In this document: positions 7,855-16,834 of the stretch, piece after piece
How positions within the stretch are numbered: the stretch's first letter is position 1
How the letters are laid out: each line of letters begins with the position of its first letter
Position numbers and translations under genes: made by a program
The notes under the pieces: model-generated
What the model saw: the letters and a program-made list of their open reading frames with translations, nothing else
Databases searched by the model: none
What the model was told of the DNA's origin: nothing
Assembly (NCBI GenBank): GCA_966250325.1
Contig: CBINGY010000011.1
Location: 1 to 64,000, forward strand
DNA length: 64,000 bases
Origin: Jiulongibacter sp966250325
GTDB lineage: Bacteria; Bacteroidota; Bacteroidia; Cytophagales; Spirosomataceae
Reading direction: 5' to 3'

Positions 7855-10253
7855 TTCATTTTTACAATGGTGACCCCATGCCCTCCGCGGTCGGCGTGCT
7901 CGTCTTCAAATCTGTTTACCTGTTTATAGGATTTCAGGTGGTTACGTACCAGGGTTCTCAGAATTCCGTCTCCTTTACCATGTACTATCCTTAATTCCGG
8001 GTACCCCAGCATAATGGCATCATCCATTAAACTGTCAAGAGCGGGTATAGCTTCCTCGGCTCTTTTACCGCGAATGTCAAGGTTAAAACTGAAATTTGCC
8101 ATTTTTTCATTCATATCCATTCCTACGAGCCGGGCTTTTGGCGACTCTTTGGTGGCTTCTTTAAACGTCTTTTTACTTACTTTTTCCAGACGATTCAGTT
8201 TGATATTCGTTTTCAGGAGCCCAATGGCCACTTCCACATCCTTTCCTTTCAGTGCTATTACCTCTCCAATTGCTTCCTGGCCTTTGACACGAACGAAAGA
8301 GCCAAGACCTATAACACCTTCTTCCGTTTCCCAGTTGTCAGTAGGTTTGACCACCTCTTCTTTGAGCTCCTTTTCGACAAACTTCTCAATTTGTTCTCTG
8401 ATTTCCCGGGTCTCTGTTTTTGCTGCTTTATTTTCTTTTATTTCCCGGATAGCGTTCTCAATTAGCCGGTTACTTTCTTTTACAATGCGTTTGGCTTCAG
8501 CCTTGGCTTCGTTCAGGATTCGCTTTTTTTCACCTTCGAGATAGTCTTTCAATCCCGTGTATTGCTGCAGCCGTTCTTTGAGGAGGCGATTTTGTTCATT
8601 GAACTCCGTATTTTTTTCGGCAAAAACTTTCTTTTCGATCTCAAGCTCTTTGAGCATTTTTTCAAAATCTACCTGCTGGGTTCCCAGCTTCGCTTTAGCT
8701 CTTTCAGTAACAAATGCAGGTAATCCGATTTTGCCGGCCACTTCCAGAGCAAAAGAACTGCCTGGTTTTCCCATTTCCAGCTGATACAGAGGTTCCAGCT
8801 TTTCGGCATCAAACTTCATGGCTCCGTTAATGAGCCCACGGTTTTTATCCGCAAAGATTTTCAGATTGGTATAATGGGTATTGATTACTCCTTTGGCTTT
8901 AGACTTTACGAAATTTTCCAGAAGTGATTCTGCAATAGCTCCTCCCAGATTGGGTTCAGTTCCCGTGCCAAATTCATCAATCAGGAACAAACTGTATTTA
9001 TTCGTGTGATCCAGAAAAAAACGCATGTTGGTAAGGTGCGAGCTGTACGTGCTTAAGTCGTTTTCAATACTTTGCTCATCACCGATGTCGATAAACAGGT
9101 TTTTGAAAATACCGAGTTTAGAATCCGGCGAAATTGTGACCAGAAAACCACACTGGGCCATGTATTGATTCAGACCTATGGTTTTGAGCATGACAGATTT
9201 CCCACCGGCATTCGGTCCGGATACAATGAGGATGCGGTTGTCATCATTTAATTCTACTTTTAGCGGAATTGTTGGCTTTTTAAGCTTTTGATGAGTTAAA
9301 AAAAGTATGGGATGTCTGGCATTTTGCCAGTCGATCACTCGCTCGTTTACAAGAAGCGGAGCCGTGGCATCCAGTTCAATCGCCAGGCGGGCTTTGGCAC
9401 GTATAAAATCAACCAGGCCCAGTAAAAAGTACGATTTACGGAGCTCTGGTATGAAAGGTCTTATTTCGGAAGTAAGACTTTTCAGTATCCGTATCACCTC
9501 TCTCCTTTCTTTTATCTCAAGGTCTCTTATCTCATTATTTGCCTCCAAAACCTCTGCCGGCTCCACAAAGGCCATATTCCCTGTGGCGGATTCGTCATGC
9601 ACAAATCCCTTGAGTTTTCGTTTGTGCTCAGCTAATAAGGGGATAACAAGACGTCCGTTTCGAACGGTGAGAGTCATGTCATCACCGATCCAACCGCTGT
9701 TTTTGGCCATTTTATAAATACGCTCCAGACTTTTGCGAACGGCGTTTTGCTCAGCAATAATCTTTCTTCTGAGGCTGAAGAGTTCACCGGAGGCGTTGTC
9801 ACGAACCTGACCGCGATCATCAATAATATGTTCAATAGATCGTATAATTTCTCTTAGATCAAGTTCCTGGTCCACCGCTTGCTTTACCATGTCTGAAAGG
9901 AGCGGGTAGCGAAGCTCTTTCCCGTCAAAAAAATCCTGTATCTGAAGAATAGTACCCAGTGAGAGTTTCAGGTCGAAGAAAAGCTCTTCTGAAAGATAGG
10001 AACCTTCTTTGCTAACACTTTCGAGGGATTCGTTCAGGTCAAAATAATTCTGTTCCGGAAAAGAACTGTGCAGTTGAAGTACCAGCTTGAATTCGGCTGT
10101 CTGGCCAATGAGTTTTTTGACAAGCTCGTAATTATCTGAAAACCTGATTTTATCTACAAAAGACTGGCCAAGAGGGCTCACACATTGAGCCCTCACAAGT
10201 TCTCTGATGGTATCGAAACCTAGCTTTTGTTCAATATTCTTAGGGTATAACAT
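7851..10253 (-). CDS. mutS2: Endonuclease MutS2
   Basis: The protein has 800 residues, typical for the family. It lacks the MutS mismatch-recognition domain and shows a clamp/core region, an ABC-type ATPase with Walker A GPNAGGKS (residues 346-353), the S-T-Y-S-S-H segment, and Walker B FLIDEFGTG. A long charged coiled coil follows, then a C-terminal Smr nuclease domain (about 725-800, LDIRGKRAEEA and IVHGKGDG). MutS2 acts in suppression of recombination and, in some bacteria, in rescue of collided ribosomes. It is apparently monocistronic. The start at 10253 is preceded by a TAATTTTG element at 10275-10282 (minus strand). Confidence 0.95.
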   Translation of the reverse strand: MLYPKNIEQKLGFDTIRELVRAQCVSPLGQSFVDKIRFSDNYELVKKLIGQTAEFKLVLQLHSSFPEQNYFDLNESLESVSKEGSYLSEELFFDLKLSLGTILQIQDFFDGKELRYPLLSDMVKQAVDQELDLREIIRSIEHIIDDRGQVRDNASGELFSLRRKIIAEQNAVRKSLERIYKMAKNSGWIGDDMTLTVRNGRLVIPLLAEHKRKLKGFVHDESATGNMAFVEPAEVLEANNEIRDLEIKERREVIRILKSLTSEIRPFIPELRKSYFLLGLVDFIRAKARLAIELDATAPLLVNERVIDWQNARHPILFLTHQKLKKPTIPLKVELNDDNRILIVSGPNAGGKSVMLKTIGLNQYMAQCGFLVTISPDSKLGIFKNLFIDIGDEQSIENDLSTYSSHLTNMRFFLDHTNKYSLFLIDEFGTGTEPNLGGAIAESLLENFVKSKAKGVINTHYTNLKIFADKNRGLINGAMKFDAEKLEPLYQLEMGKPGSSFALEVAGKIGLPAFVTERAKAKLGTQQVDFEKMLKELEIEKKVFAEKNTEFNEQNRLLKERLQQYTGLKDYLEGEKKRILNEAKAEAKRIVKESNRLIENAIREIKENKAAKTETREIREQIEKFVEKELKEEVVKPTDNWETEEGVIGLGSFVRVKGQEAIGEVIALKGKDVEVAIGLLKTNIKLNRLEKVSKKTFKEATKESPKARLVGMDMNEKMANFSFNLDIRGKRAEEAIPALDSLMDDAIMLGYPELRIVHGKGDGILRTLVRNHLKSYKQVNRFEDEHADRGGHGVTIVKMN

Positions 10254-10274
10254 GTACGCTTAATGATTCAGGGG

Positions 10275-10282
10275 CAAAATTA
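10275..10282 (-). promoter_or_regulatory. Candidate -7 element of mutS2
   Basis: The minus strand reads TAATTTTG, a full match to TAnnTTTG, 21 bases upstream of the mutS2 ATG. No matching -33 TTTG is present at 19 bases. In the remainder of the 10254-10533 gap I see nothing else that I can support. Confidence 0.4.
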
Positions 10283-10533
10283 GGCAAAATACGGGCATTC
10301 GTTGCCGCGAACTCCGGCAGATTTGGAACTGATGCCTCGAAAGCTTACTTTCTTTTTATTGTTGAAAGCTAAGGGTTCGGGAGGGTACAATTGGCAAGAC
10401 AAAAGTGGAAATTAGCTGAGAATATGTCCTTGTGCAGGATACGAACGTGTAAGTAGCTGCAAAATAAAACTCTCACAAGATGAAAGTGAGTTATACCATC
10501 ATTTGTTTAATTTGCCTGTCAACTGGCAATCAG

Positions 10534-11190
10534 ATGAAACAAGAGAAAATAGCTTTGCTTCTTATAGACGACCATCAGGTGGTGCTGGATGCTCTGAAGC
10601 TACTTTTTAATTCTGTGGAAGATTTTGATGTGAAGGCATGCTATAGTTCCTCCCGGGAAGCTATGCAATTCTTGTCGAAAGAAACGGTAGATGTGGTAGT
10701 TTCTGATCTGAATATGCCAGACCTCTCTGGTGTGGATCTGGTACTGAATCTTAAAACTCTTTCACCTTCTACCCGGATTCTGATGCTTACCATGGTGGAA
10801 GATGCATCCAAAATTCGGGAGGCCATTCGGGCGGGTGTTCGGGGTTATGTGCTTAAGAAATCAGGGAAAGATGAGCTGGAGAGGGCGGTGCGGGCAGTGG
10901 CTTCTGGTAAAAAATATTTCAGTGAAGAAGTGATTAATGAACTTGCCATGAACATTGACGATGATTTTAACAATGCCGTGCCTGAAACTATTGAAAACTT
11001 AACCCCTCGCGAACTGGAAATTCTAAAGCTGGTGGCTGCTGAACTCAACACCAAAGAAATTGCAGATAAACTTTTTGTAAGTGTGCCTACGGTAGAAACA
11101 CACCGGGCTAATCTCATGAGAAAACTTGGCGTAAAAAGTGCGATAGGTATGACTAAATTTGCATTGAGGCACGGACTTATCACCGATTAA
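10534..11190 (+). CDS. NarL/FixJ-type response regulator
   Basis: This 218-residue regulator has an N-terminal receiver domain and a C-terminal LuxR/GerE HTH. In the receiver, the acidic pair is Asp12-Asp13, the phospho-acceptor Asp58 lies in VVVSDLNMP, then come T-M-V and the lysine of LKK. The HTH (about 150-215) has LTPRELEILKLVAAELNTKE and VETHRANLMRKLGV. I chose the ATG at 10534 because an upstream in-frame ATG at 10480 would add 18 hydrophobic residues not expected in a receiver. Its stop abuts the stop of the pseudo-kinase gene (11191). The likely partners are the two TPR kinases on the opposite strand. It is a candidate binder of the 16-bp inverted repeats at 14726 and 25513. Confidence 0.85.
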   Translation: MKQEKIALLLIDDHQVVLDALKLLFNSVEDFDVKACYSSSREAMQFLSKETVDVVVSDLNMPDLSGVDLVLNLKTLSPSTRILMLTMVEDASKIREAIRAGVRGYVLKKSGKDELERAVRAVASGKKYFSEEVINELAMNIDDDFNNAVPETIENLTPRELEILKLVAAELNTKEIADKLFVSVPTVETHRANLMRKLGVKSAIGMTKFALRHGLITD

Positions 11191-12930
11191 TCAGGACGGA
11201 ATTCTGAAATTAATCTTCATTTCGGTATTCTTTTCTCCGCTAATTTCCATTTTTCCGGCCAGGCTTTCCACCCGGAATCCAATTTGTTCTATCAGTAAAT
11301 CATCACTTTTTTCAAGTGCACCGCTATCATTTGCCAGAAATGTAAGCTCCGCCTTTCTTCCCGAAAGGTTAATGGAAAAAATACCTGAATTGCAGGAGAC
11401 TTTACGGCAAAGTAAAAGAAGCTCGTGAACAATGTTGTACAGTTCAAATTCAATTTTGGGTTCGGTTCCTTTGAAATCGTGTGGCAACTTTAATTGGAAC
11501 TCAGACTTTTCTGCTTCGTTGTATTTATTAATTAAACGGGTAAGTGAGGTTTCAAGTCCCTGACTTTCGAGTTCTTCTGAGACTATATTTTTAGAAAGCA
11601 GATTAACACGCTCATACGCTTCAGAGAGATTGGTTTTCAGTGCAGCTAGTGTTTTTTTGTAGTGCTCTGAAATCTCTTCAGTTTGCATCAAGTCCAGTGT
11701 CCAGAGCATCGATGAAATATTTGCTCCAAACGTATCCCTGATCTCCCGGGAAAGTCGCTGCCTTTCGGTGGCCTGTCCGGATAAAAGTGCTTCAGAGATT
11801 CTTCGGTTTTTGGCCTGCAATTTTTTATGGTTACTTCTAAAATAAACCACCGCGAAAGAAGATCCCAATAGAAGTACAATCAGAGACGAGAGAATGAGCC
11901 ACTGCCTCCTTCTGGTATTTTTCTGATGTAATTCTTCGAGTTTTGCGGCCTGTTTTCTCAATTGATCTTCGGTTTTGAGCTGAAGAAAATGATTGTCAAT
12001 ATTGGCCTTGGTAAGTGAATCGCGTAATTTTATGTGGTTCTCATAATGTAGAAGTGCCAGTGAAGTATTCCCTGTTTCCTTGTAGATCTGGTATAAAGTT
12101 CTGTTAGCTTCGCTCTCTCCGAAAGTGGTCCGCATTTTTTTGCTCATCACGATTCCTTCACTCGCCAGCTCTATAGCTTTGTCGTATTTTTTTTGAGCCA
12201 GAAAGACATTAGCGGTATGAAACAGTAGTTCAGGAATTAGATAATCTTCCTGATTCTTTCTATAGATATTGAGGGAATTGGCAAAGGTCTCCTCAGCCTG
12301 ATCAAAAAGTTTTAAGGCCCCCAGAGTCTGTCCTAAGTAATCATAGGCATAACCTAAAGCAGCGGAATCTGTTTGCTTATAGATTTCAACCCCTTTTTCA
12401 ATGTAGGTACGGGCTTCTTCAGGTTTATGGAGGTGCAGACGGTAGGCATCTCCCATTTCTACATAACAATGCCCCAGTGTTAAGCGGGCCGAAGGAACTG
12501 AATTACCAAGCGAAACGCATTTTTTATAGTAGGGGATAGCCTCCTTATAATTATTCAGCATGTCGTGGTTATTTGCCAATGATCTGTAAAAAATTACCTG
12601 AAAGTATTTGTCTTTGCGTGTTTGGGCCAAATGAAGCCCTGCGAGACCGGTGGCTATGGCTTCGTAATGTTTGTTATAGATATTCTGTATGGAACATTTG
12701 GTAGCATACACTTTCAGAAGGCCTTCGGGCCAATTTAAAGTCTTTGCCAGGGCCTCCGCTTTGTTTATTGTTGCCAGAGATTCTTCAAATCTGTTTTCAT
12801 TCAGTAAATCCCTGGCAGATAAATTTAGTTTGTTGACAAGTACAGAGTCTTTCATCTGAGCATACACCGACCCCGCAGACATCAGAAGACAGCCTGTGAA
12901 AAGGAATATATGACGAAAACGTGTTCTCAT
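11191..12930 (-). CDS. TPR sensor protein with degenerate histidine kinase domain (pseudokinase)
   Basis: The 579-residue layout equals its upstream neighbour: signal peptide (cleavage after VYAQ), periplasmic TPR repeats (about 30-300), one membrane helix (about 325-345), then a HisKA_3-like and HATPase-like region. The motifs have decayed. The expected L-H-D at the phospho-acceptor reads IRD (Arg398 in place of His). The N-box is LLLLCRKVS, the DxGxG box is NDSGA, and GxGL is IGFR. Kinase activity is therefore unlikely. The gene has no frameshift or stop, so it is probably maintained as an allosteric partner or decoy for the active paralogue. Its ATG overlaps the upstream stop (ATGA), indicating translational coupling. 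Confidence 0.85.
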   Translation of the reverse strand: MRTRFRHIFLFTGCLLMSAGSVYAQMKDSVLVNKLNLSARDLLNENRFEESLATINKAEALAKTLNWPEGLLKVYATKCSIQNIYNKHYEAIATGLAGLHLAQTRKDKYFQVIFYRSLANNHDMLNNYKEAIPYYKKCVSLGNSVPSARLTLGHCYVEMGDAYRLHLHKPEEARTYIEKGVEIYKQTDSAALGYAYDYLGQTLGALKLFDQAEETFANSLNIYRKNQEDYLIPELLFHTANVFLAQKKYDKAIELASEGIVMSKKMRTTFGESEANRTLYQIYKETGNTSLALLHYENHIKLRDSLTKANIDNHFLQLKTEDQLRKQAAKLEELHQKNTRRRQWLILSSLIVLLLGSSFAVVYFRSNHKKLQAKNRRISEALLSGQATERQRLSREIRDTFGANISSMLWTLDLMQTEEISEHYKKTLAALKTNLSEAYERVNLLSKNIVSEELESQGLETSLTRLINKYNEAEKSEFQLKLPHDFKGTEPKIEFELYNIVHELLLLCRKVSCNSGIFSINLSGRKAELTFLANDSGALEKSDDLLIEQIGFRVESLAGKMEISGEKNTEMKINFRIPS

Positions 12931-14663
12931 CTGACGGGTATATGAAAGACGTTCTCCGTTCCGGCCGAATGGCTTAAACTATTTACAAACCATTGACCTT
13001 GAATGGAATTAACCCGATCCTGAATGTTTTTCAGACCCATACCTGGTTGATTATCTGATTCATATCCGATTCCGTTATCAGAAACTTTCAGCTCAATTTT
13101 ATCTGATTCAATTGAAAGACTGGTTTCAGACTTCTCTGCCTGCGAGTGCTTTAAGATATTACTGTATAACTCCAGACAAATACTGTAAAGCTCAAATTCT
13201 AGTTTTTTATGAATTCTGGGGAAATCAGGATTACACATGATAGAAAACTGAGTTTTTCCGTTTTTGTTCAGTTTCTGGGTGAGGAGTTTCAATGCCTCGC
13301 AGAGCCCGTGCTCTTCCAAAGCAACCGGCAAAAGATTGTGAGCCAACAAACGTACATCACTGTAGGCCTTTTCCAGATTTTCTTTCAAACTGCCAAAGAC
13401 GTTCTGCTGGTCATGGCTTAAGGTACTTTGATCAATGGCATCCAGGCTCCAGCGTATGGATGATAAGGTAGAACCAAGATTGTCATGCAGATCTGCCGCC
13501 ACTCTGCGGCGTTCAGTAGATTGCCCAACAAGGGAAGCTTCCAGAATTTCTTTGTTTTTGTTCCGCAATCTCAGATTGGCAAATATTGCGAGCAGGGTAA
13601 TCAGAAGAAGTGCCACGATCCCTGAAGTAATCAGAGTCAGCCGATGAGTTTTTTGTTTCAATTCAGCTTCCAGCTCCTTTCTGTACTCCATCTCTCTGAT
13701 TCTGTCCATCACCATTTTGTGTCTCTTGTAGTAGGAGAGCTGCTGTACTCTTTCAGAAGTATTCAGAGATGCTGATCTGTGATGTAAAGCTTCTTTTTCG
13801 TTTCCAAGGGCCAGGTAGGTTTGATACAGCTGATCTCTGAAAATTGTTTCCCTGAATGGAAATTGTTGATTCTGACAGTGGTTCAAACCCTCCATAGCAT
13901 AATTCAAGGCTTTGTTATAATCTCCTGATTTATTGGCATATACCGCAAGCTGCCCAAGGCAAATGCTTTTAAAATACTCAGAATTTAGTTCTTTTGCCAG
14001 CTCCATGGCATTGCGAAGGAAAGGTTCGGCTCTGCTGAGGTTATTGTCAAGCTGCCAGTAGAGATATCCAAGCTTCTCGGTTCGGTACATTAATCCGTGT
14101 CGGTTTCCTTTTTGCCTGGAAATCTCAAGATCTTCAGACACTGCCTTAATTGTTGGAAGAATATCGCCGGAAGTGGTGTTATGGTCTTCAAGGTTAGCTT
14201 TGAAAGGAAGTGTCAATTTGAAGGAAGGATCATTTCTTAAACGGAGAGCGGTGCGTAAATACTCCAGTTCCCTTGCAGAAGTAATCTCGTTGTTCGGATT
14301 GTACTTTGTGATGTAACTAATAGAAAGCGTGCTGAATACATCGGATAGGAGGTCTCTGCGACCCGCCTCAGCCAGATAATTGATAGCATCTTCTATATAG
14401 GGTACGCCATATTCTCCCAGATAGTAACCCCATCCGTTTTTAACAATTACCTCGGCTTTGGCAAAATTGGCAAGTCCTTTTTCAAGGTCGGTTCGGGCCA
14501 TTTTCAACATGTCATCTGCAATCGCATAGGCCGAATCAAAACTGCTGACATCGTAAGTCAACCCTTCTACTACTCTGAGCTTCTCCTCAAAGTCCATGGC
14601 CTTCTGAGCATAAAGCCCGGAAGGAATCCACAAAAGAAAAATAAGGTAAAGTCTGATACGCAT
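12927..14663 (-). CDS. TPR-containing sensor histidine kinase (active type)
   Basis: The chosen start at 14663 (578 residues) gives a signal peptide MRIRLYLIFLLWIPSGLYAQ that parallels the paralogue's start; the frame to 14729 adds 22 residues without support. A periplasmic TPR domain (about 40-310) and a membrane segment (about 335-360) are followed by a HisKA_3 dimerisation domain with ERRRVAADLHDNLG, phospho-acceptor His393. The HATPase domain carries the N-box LYSNILKHS, then VSDNGIG and GMGLKNI. All kinase motifs are intact. It is the first gene of a two-gene operon with the pseudokinase and converges on the response regulator at 10534. An inverted-repeat operator lies 63-78 bases upstream. 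Confidence 0.88.
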   Translation of the reverse strand: MRIRLYLIFLLWIPSGLYAQKAMDFEEKLRVVEGLTYDVSSFDSAYAIADDMLKMARTDLEKGLANFAKAEVIVKNGWGYYLGEYGVPYIEDAINYLAEAGRRDLLSDVFSTLSISYITKYNPNNEITSARELEYLRTALRLRNDPSFKLTLPFKANLEDHNTTSGDILPTIKAVSEDLEISRQKGNRHGLMYRTEKLGYLYWQLDNNLSRAEPFLRNAMELAKELNSEYFKSICLGQLAVYANKSGDYNKALNYAMEGLNHCQNQQFPFRETIFRDQLYQTYLALGNEKEALHHRSASLNTSERVQQLSYYKRHKMVMDRIREMEYRKELEAELKQKTHRLTLITSGIVALLLITLLAIFANLRLRNKNKEILEASLVGQSTERRRVAADLHDNLGSTLSSIRWSLDAIDQSTLSHDQQNVFGSLKENLEKAYSDVRLLAHNLLPVALEEHGLCEALKLLTQKLNKNGKTQFSIMCNPDFPRIHKKLEFELYSICLELYSNILKHSQAEKSETSLSIESDKIELKVSDNGIGYESDNQPGMGLKNIQDRVNSIQGQWFVNSLSHSAGTENVFHIPVR

Positions 14664-14725
14664 CGGAACAAATTGTGCCAAAAGTTCTGCCAAAAGCTTG
14701 GAAACTACAATAACTCCCGGAAAAA

Positions 14726-14785
14726 TCATGGTAAACCATGAGGTTTAAATCATGGTAAACGTGGAATCTAATTCATGGATTACCC
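14726..14785. promoter_or_regulatory. Inverted-repeat operator cluster between kinase and fibre island
   Basis: The 16-base sequence TCATGGTAAACCATGA (14726-14741) is an inverted repeat with a two-base centre. A further half site TCATGGTAAAC follows at 14750-14760 and a weaker one, TCATGGATTACC, at 14773-14784. The same 16-mer (reverse complement, hence TT centre) recurs at 25513-25528. The cluster lies between the divergent kinase operon and the island starting at 14848. The 7-2-7 type geometry would fit a dimeric LuxR/NarL-type regulator; that assignment is inference. Confidence 0.7.
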
Positions 14786-14847
14786 TGAAATATTCATTGA
14801 TATGATTGAAAGAGCTTTGTCATGTCAATTTGTTAATTACCGAACTA

Positions 14848-15048
14848 ATGAAACTTAATAAAATGGAGCAGGAGCTTTTACTGCTCCTGGCAAATGAAGA
14901 TACAATGGAAGAAATATCAGTAAAACTGGGGATGAAGGTAGAGAAGGTAAATCAGTTGGTAAAGAACATGATTTTAAAGTTTGAGGCAAAAACGGAAGTG
15001 GGATTGATAAAAGAAGCCATAAAAGAAGGATACATCAAAAATGACTGA
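14848..15048 (+). CDS. Orphan LuxR/GerE-like HTH small protein
   Basis: This is a 66-residue protein. The longer frame from a TTG at 14806 is not favoured because an ATG is available at 14848. Its whole length aligns by eye with the C-terminal HTH of the response regulator at 10534 (LTPRELEILKLVAAE... against LNKMEQELLLLLANE..., ending EGYIKND against HGLITD). There is no receiver domain. Basic residues in the recognition helix are fewer than usual (KVEKVNQLVKNMILKF), so DNA binding is possible but not certain; it could dimerise with the full regulator. It is the first gene after the operator cluster and precedes the secreted-fibre operon by 149 bases. Confidence 0.65.
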   Translation: MKLNKMEQELLLLLANEDTMEEISVKLGMKVEKVNQLVKNMILKFEAKTEVGLIKEAIKEGYIKND

Positions 15049-15197
15049 TTTAGTAAAAATAGCCGAACCAGGCTTCATAAGTTCAATGGTTAAAATGCTT
15101 CAAAGGCAGCAATCGTCCGATGGATTTTTGTGGTATCCGGCATTTGACCGGCATCCCGAAAATACGATGCCACTCATTCATTCTAAAGGTTTATGAT

Positions 15198-16826
15198 ATG
15201 AAAAAATATTTTACTAAGGTTTTAATAATAAGCTTTTTATCCCTTCCCGCAATGGTCATTGCCCAGAGCATAACAATAGATGCAAGAAGCAACGCGAACG
15301 TCAATACCCTCAACTCGGCAAAGATTGGCAATAATATAGTATCCGTCAATGCCAAAGCAAATCAGGAGGAGAGTATACCCGGCAACAGCAAGCTCATATT
15401 GTCAGGCGAATATTATTTTGAGGGCAATGCTACAGATTTAATGTCTTCAAGCCAGAACATTGAGTTTTCACACCTTGATACAAAACGCTGGTCGATTCGA
15501 GATATAAAACGACAGAGTAATTTATTCGCTATCGATGATGACGATTTCCAAATTATAAATCATATCGGAAATGTGGAGTACATTCCATTCAGAATAAAAA
15601 AGACCTCAAACAAGGTAAGTATTCAGAATTTGGCTATTCCTACAGGGGCCGGTGCAGGAAAAATACTCACCTCAGATGTCACAGGAAACGCAAGCTGGCA
15701 GAGCCCTGCCAATTCAAACTGGCAGGTGGTGGGTAGCAATTCTGCTTTTGGGGGTTTCAATAATAACATTACCGATGGCATCAGCAATACCATGCTGGTG
15801 GGCGAGGCAAACAATTCGGGTGCCGGCAAATACATGTATGGGATGGGATGGGGACTTGAGTTACAAGGGTTTGGGACCGCTGCCGTGGGGATGTTTAATA
15901 CGATCCCAACAAGTAATACAATTTCCTTTATTGGCACCGACCCCCTCTTTATTGTTGGTAATGGGCAGTCAGACTCAGTTAGGTCCAACGCATTGACAAT
16001 TCTTAAAAACGGAAACACCGGAATAGGAGTTATAAGCCCGAGCCAAAATCTCGAAGTAGGTCAAAACGCTCTTATAAATGGAAGGTTATTCGCAAATCAA
16101 AAGATTGGGATAGGCACAACTAGCATATCAAGCTTTGCAAAACTTCATGTATTTGGCGGTAGTTCTGGTTCTACACTATCTAACTCTTCACATTTGGTAA
16201 GAATAGAGAACAGTGATGATGCTTTTTTAACTATGGTAGTTCCTGCAGAAAAAAAAGCCGGAATACAATTTTTAAAGGCTAGCAGTACAGAATATCCCGA
16301 TCAGTTTGTTGCCTCCATCAGGCTTACTGAGACAAATACTTTTGATTTCAGATTAGGAACAAACAATACCAAAATGCGGCTCGATCAACAAGGGAATCTT
16401 AGAATCGGGATGTCAAGTTCAGATGGCTGCTTGAGTGATGGAAACGGAGATATTATTGGAGGCACTTGTGCATCTGACCTTCGTTACAAAAAGAATATAA
16501 AACCGTTCAGTACTCTACTAAATAATTTTGTGAGGCTTAATCCAGTGAATTTTGACTGGAAATCAGAAGAATTTCCTAACAAAGGATTTGGAAATGAACA
16601 ATCTTACGGATTTATCGCTCAGGAAGTAGAACAGATTTTCCCGGAATTGGTCAAAACGGATGAAAACGGATTCAAAGCCGTAAATTATACCAAGCTCAAT
16701 ATCATGAGCATTCAGGCGATTAAAGAACTGAAAGCCGAAAACGATGAATTGAGGTCTATTCTGACAGAATTACTCAGCGAAGTGAAAGAATTAAAAAACG
16801 ACAGTTCGGTTTCGAGCAGGAAATAA
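15198..16826 (+). CDS. Secreted fibre protein with endosialidase-type (S74) C-terminal chaperone
   Basis: The start at 15198 gives 542 residues with a signal peptide (MKKYFTKVLIISFLSLPA, cleavage after VIAQ). The body is beta-rich and contains tail-fibre-like segments (GAGKILTSDVTGNASWQ; NGNTGIGVISPSQNLEVG; KIGIGTT..AKLHVFGG). From about residue 425 a Peptidase_S74 intramolecular chaperone domain follows: SDLRYKKNIKPF with the candidate self-cleavage Ser426, then YGFIAQEVEQIFPELV, FKAVNYTKLNIMSIQAIKEL and a terminal coiled coil. Such domains trimerise fibres and may cut themselves off. It heads a tight seven-gene operon of secreted proteins, with LytTR 8 bases downstream. No other phage genes are present, so it is probably a cellular surface fibre. 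Confidence 0.82.
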   Translation: MKKYFTKVLIISFLSLPAMVIAQSITIDARSNANVNTLNSAKIGNNIVSVNAKANQEESIPGNSKLILSGEYYFEGNATDLMSSSQNIEFSHLDTKRWSIRDIKRQSNLFAIDDDDFQIINHIGNVEYIPFRIKKTSNKVSIQNLAIPTGAGAGKILTSDVTGNASWQSPANSNWQVVGSNSAFGGFNNNITDGISNTMLVGEANNSGAGKYMYGMGWGLELQGFGTAAVGMFNTIPTSNTISFIGTDPLFIVGNGQSDSVRSNALTILKNGNTGIGVISPSQNLEVGQNALINGRLFANQKIGIGTTSISSFAKLHVFGGSSGSTLSNSSHLVRIENSDDAFLTMVVPAEKKAGIQFLKASSTEYPDQFVASIRLTETNTFDFRLGTNNTKMRLDQQGNLRIGMSSSDGCLSDGNGDIIGGTCASDLRYKKNIKPFSTLLNNFVRLNPVNFDWKSEEFPNKGFGNEQSYGFIAQEVEQIFPELVKTDENGFKAVNYTKLNIMSIQAIKELKAENDELRSILTELLSEVKELKNDSSVSSRK

Positions 16827-16834
16827 GGAATACC

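Noticed and set aside
8014..8544. 176-codon plus-strand frame inside mutS2
   Set aside because: It is an antisense shadow of the charged coiled-coil region, with Ser/Phe-rich composition and no domain.
10480..10533. N-terminal extension of the response regulator
   Set aside because: It would add 18 mostly hydrophobic residues before the receiver domain and overlaps a one-mismatch -7 box (TTAATTTG at 10507).
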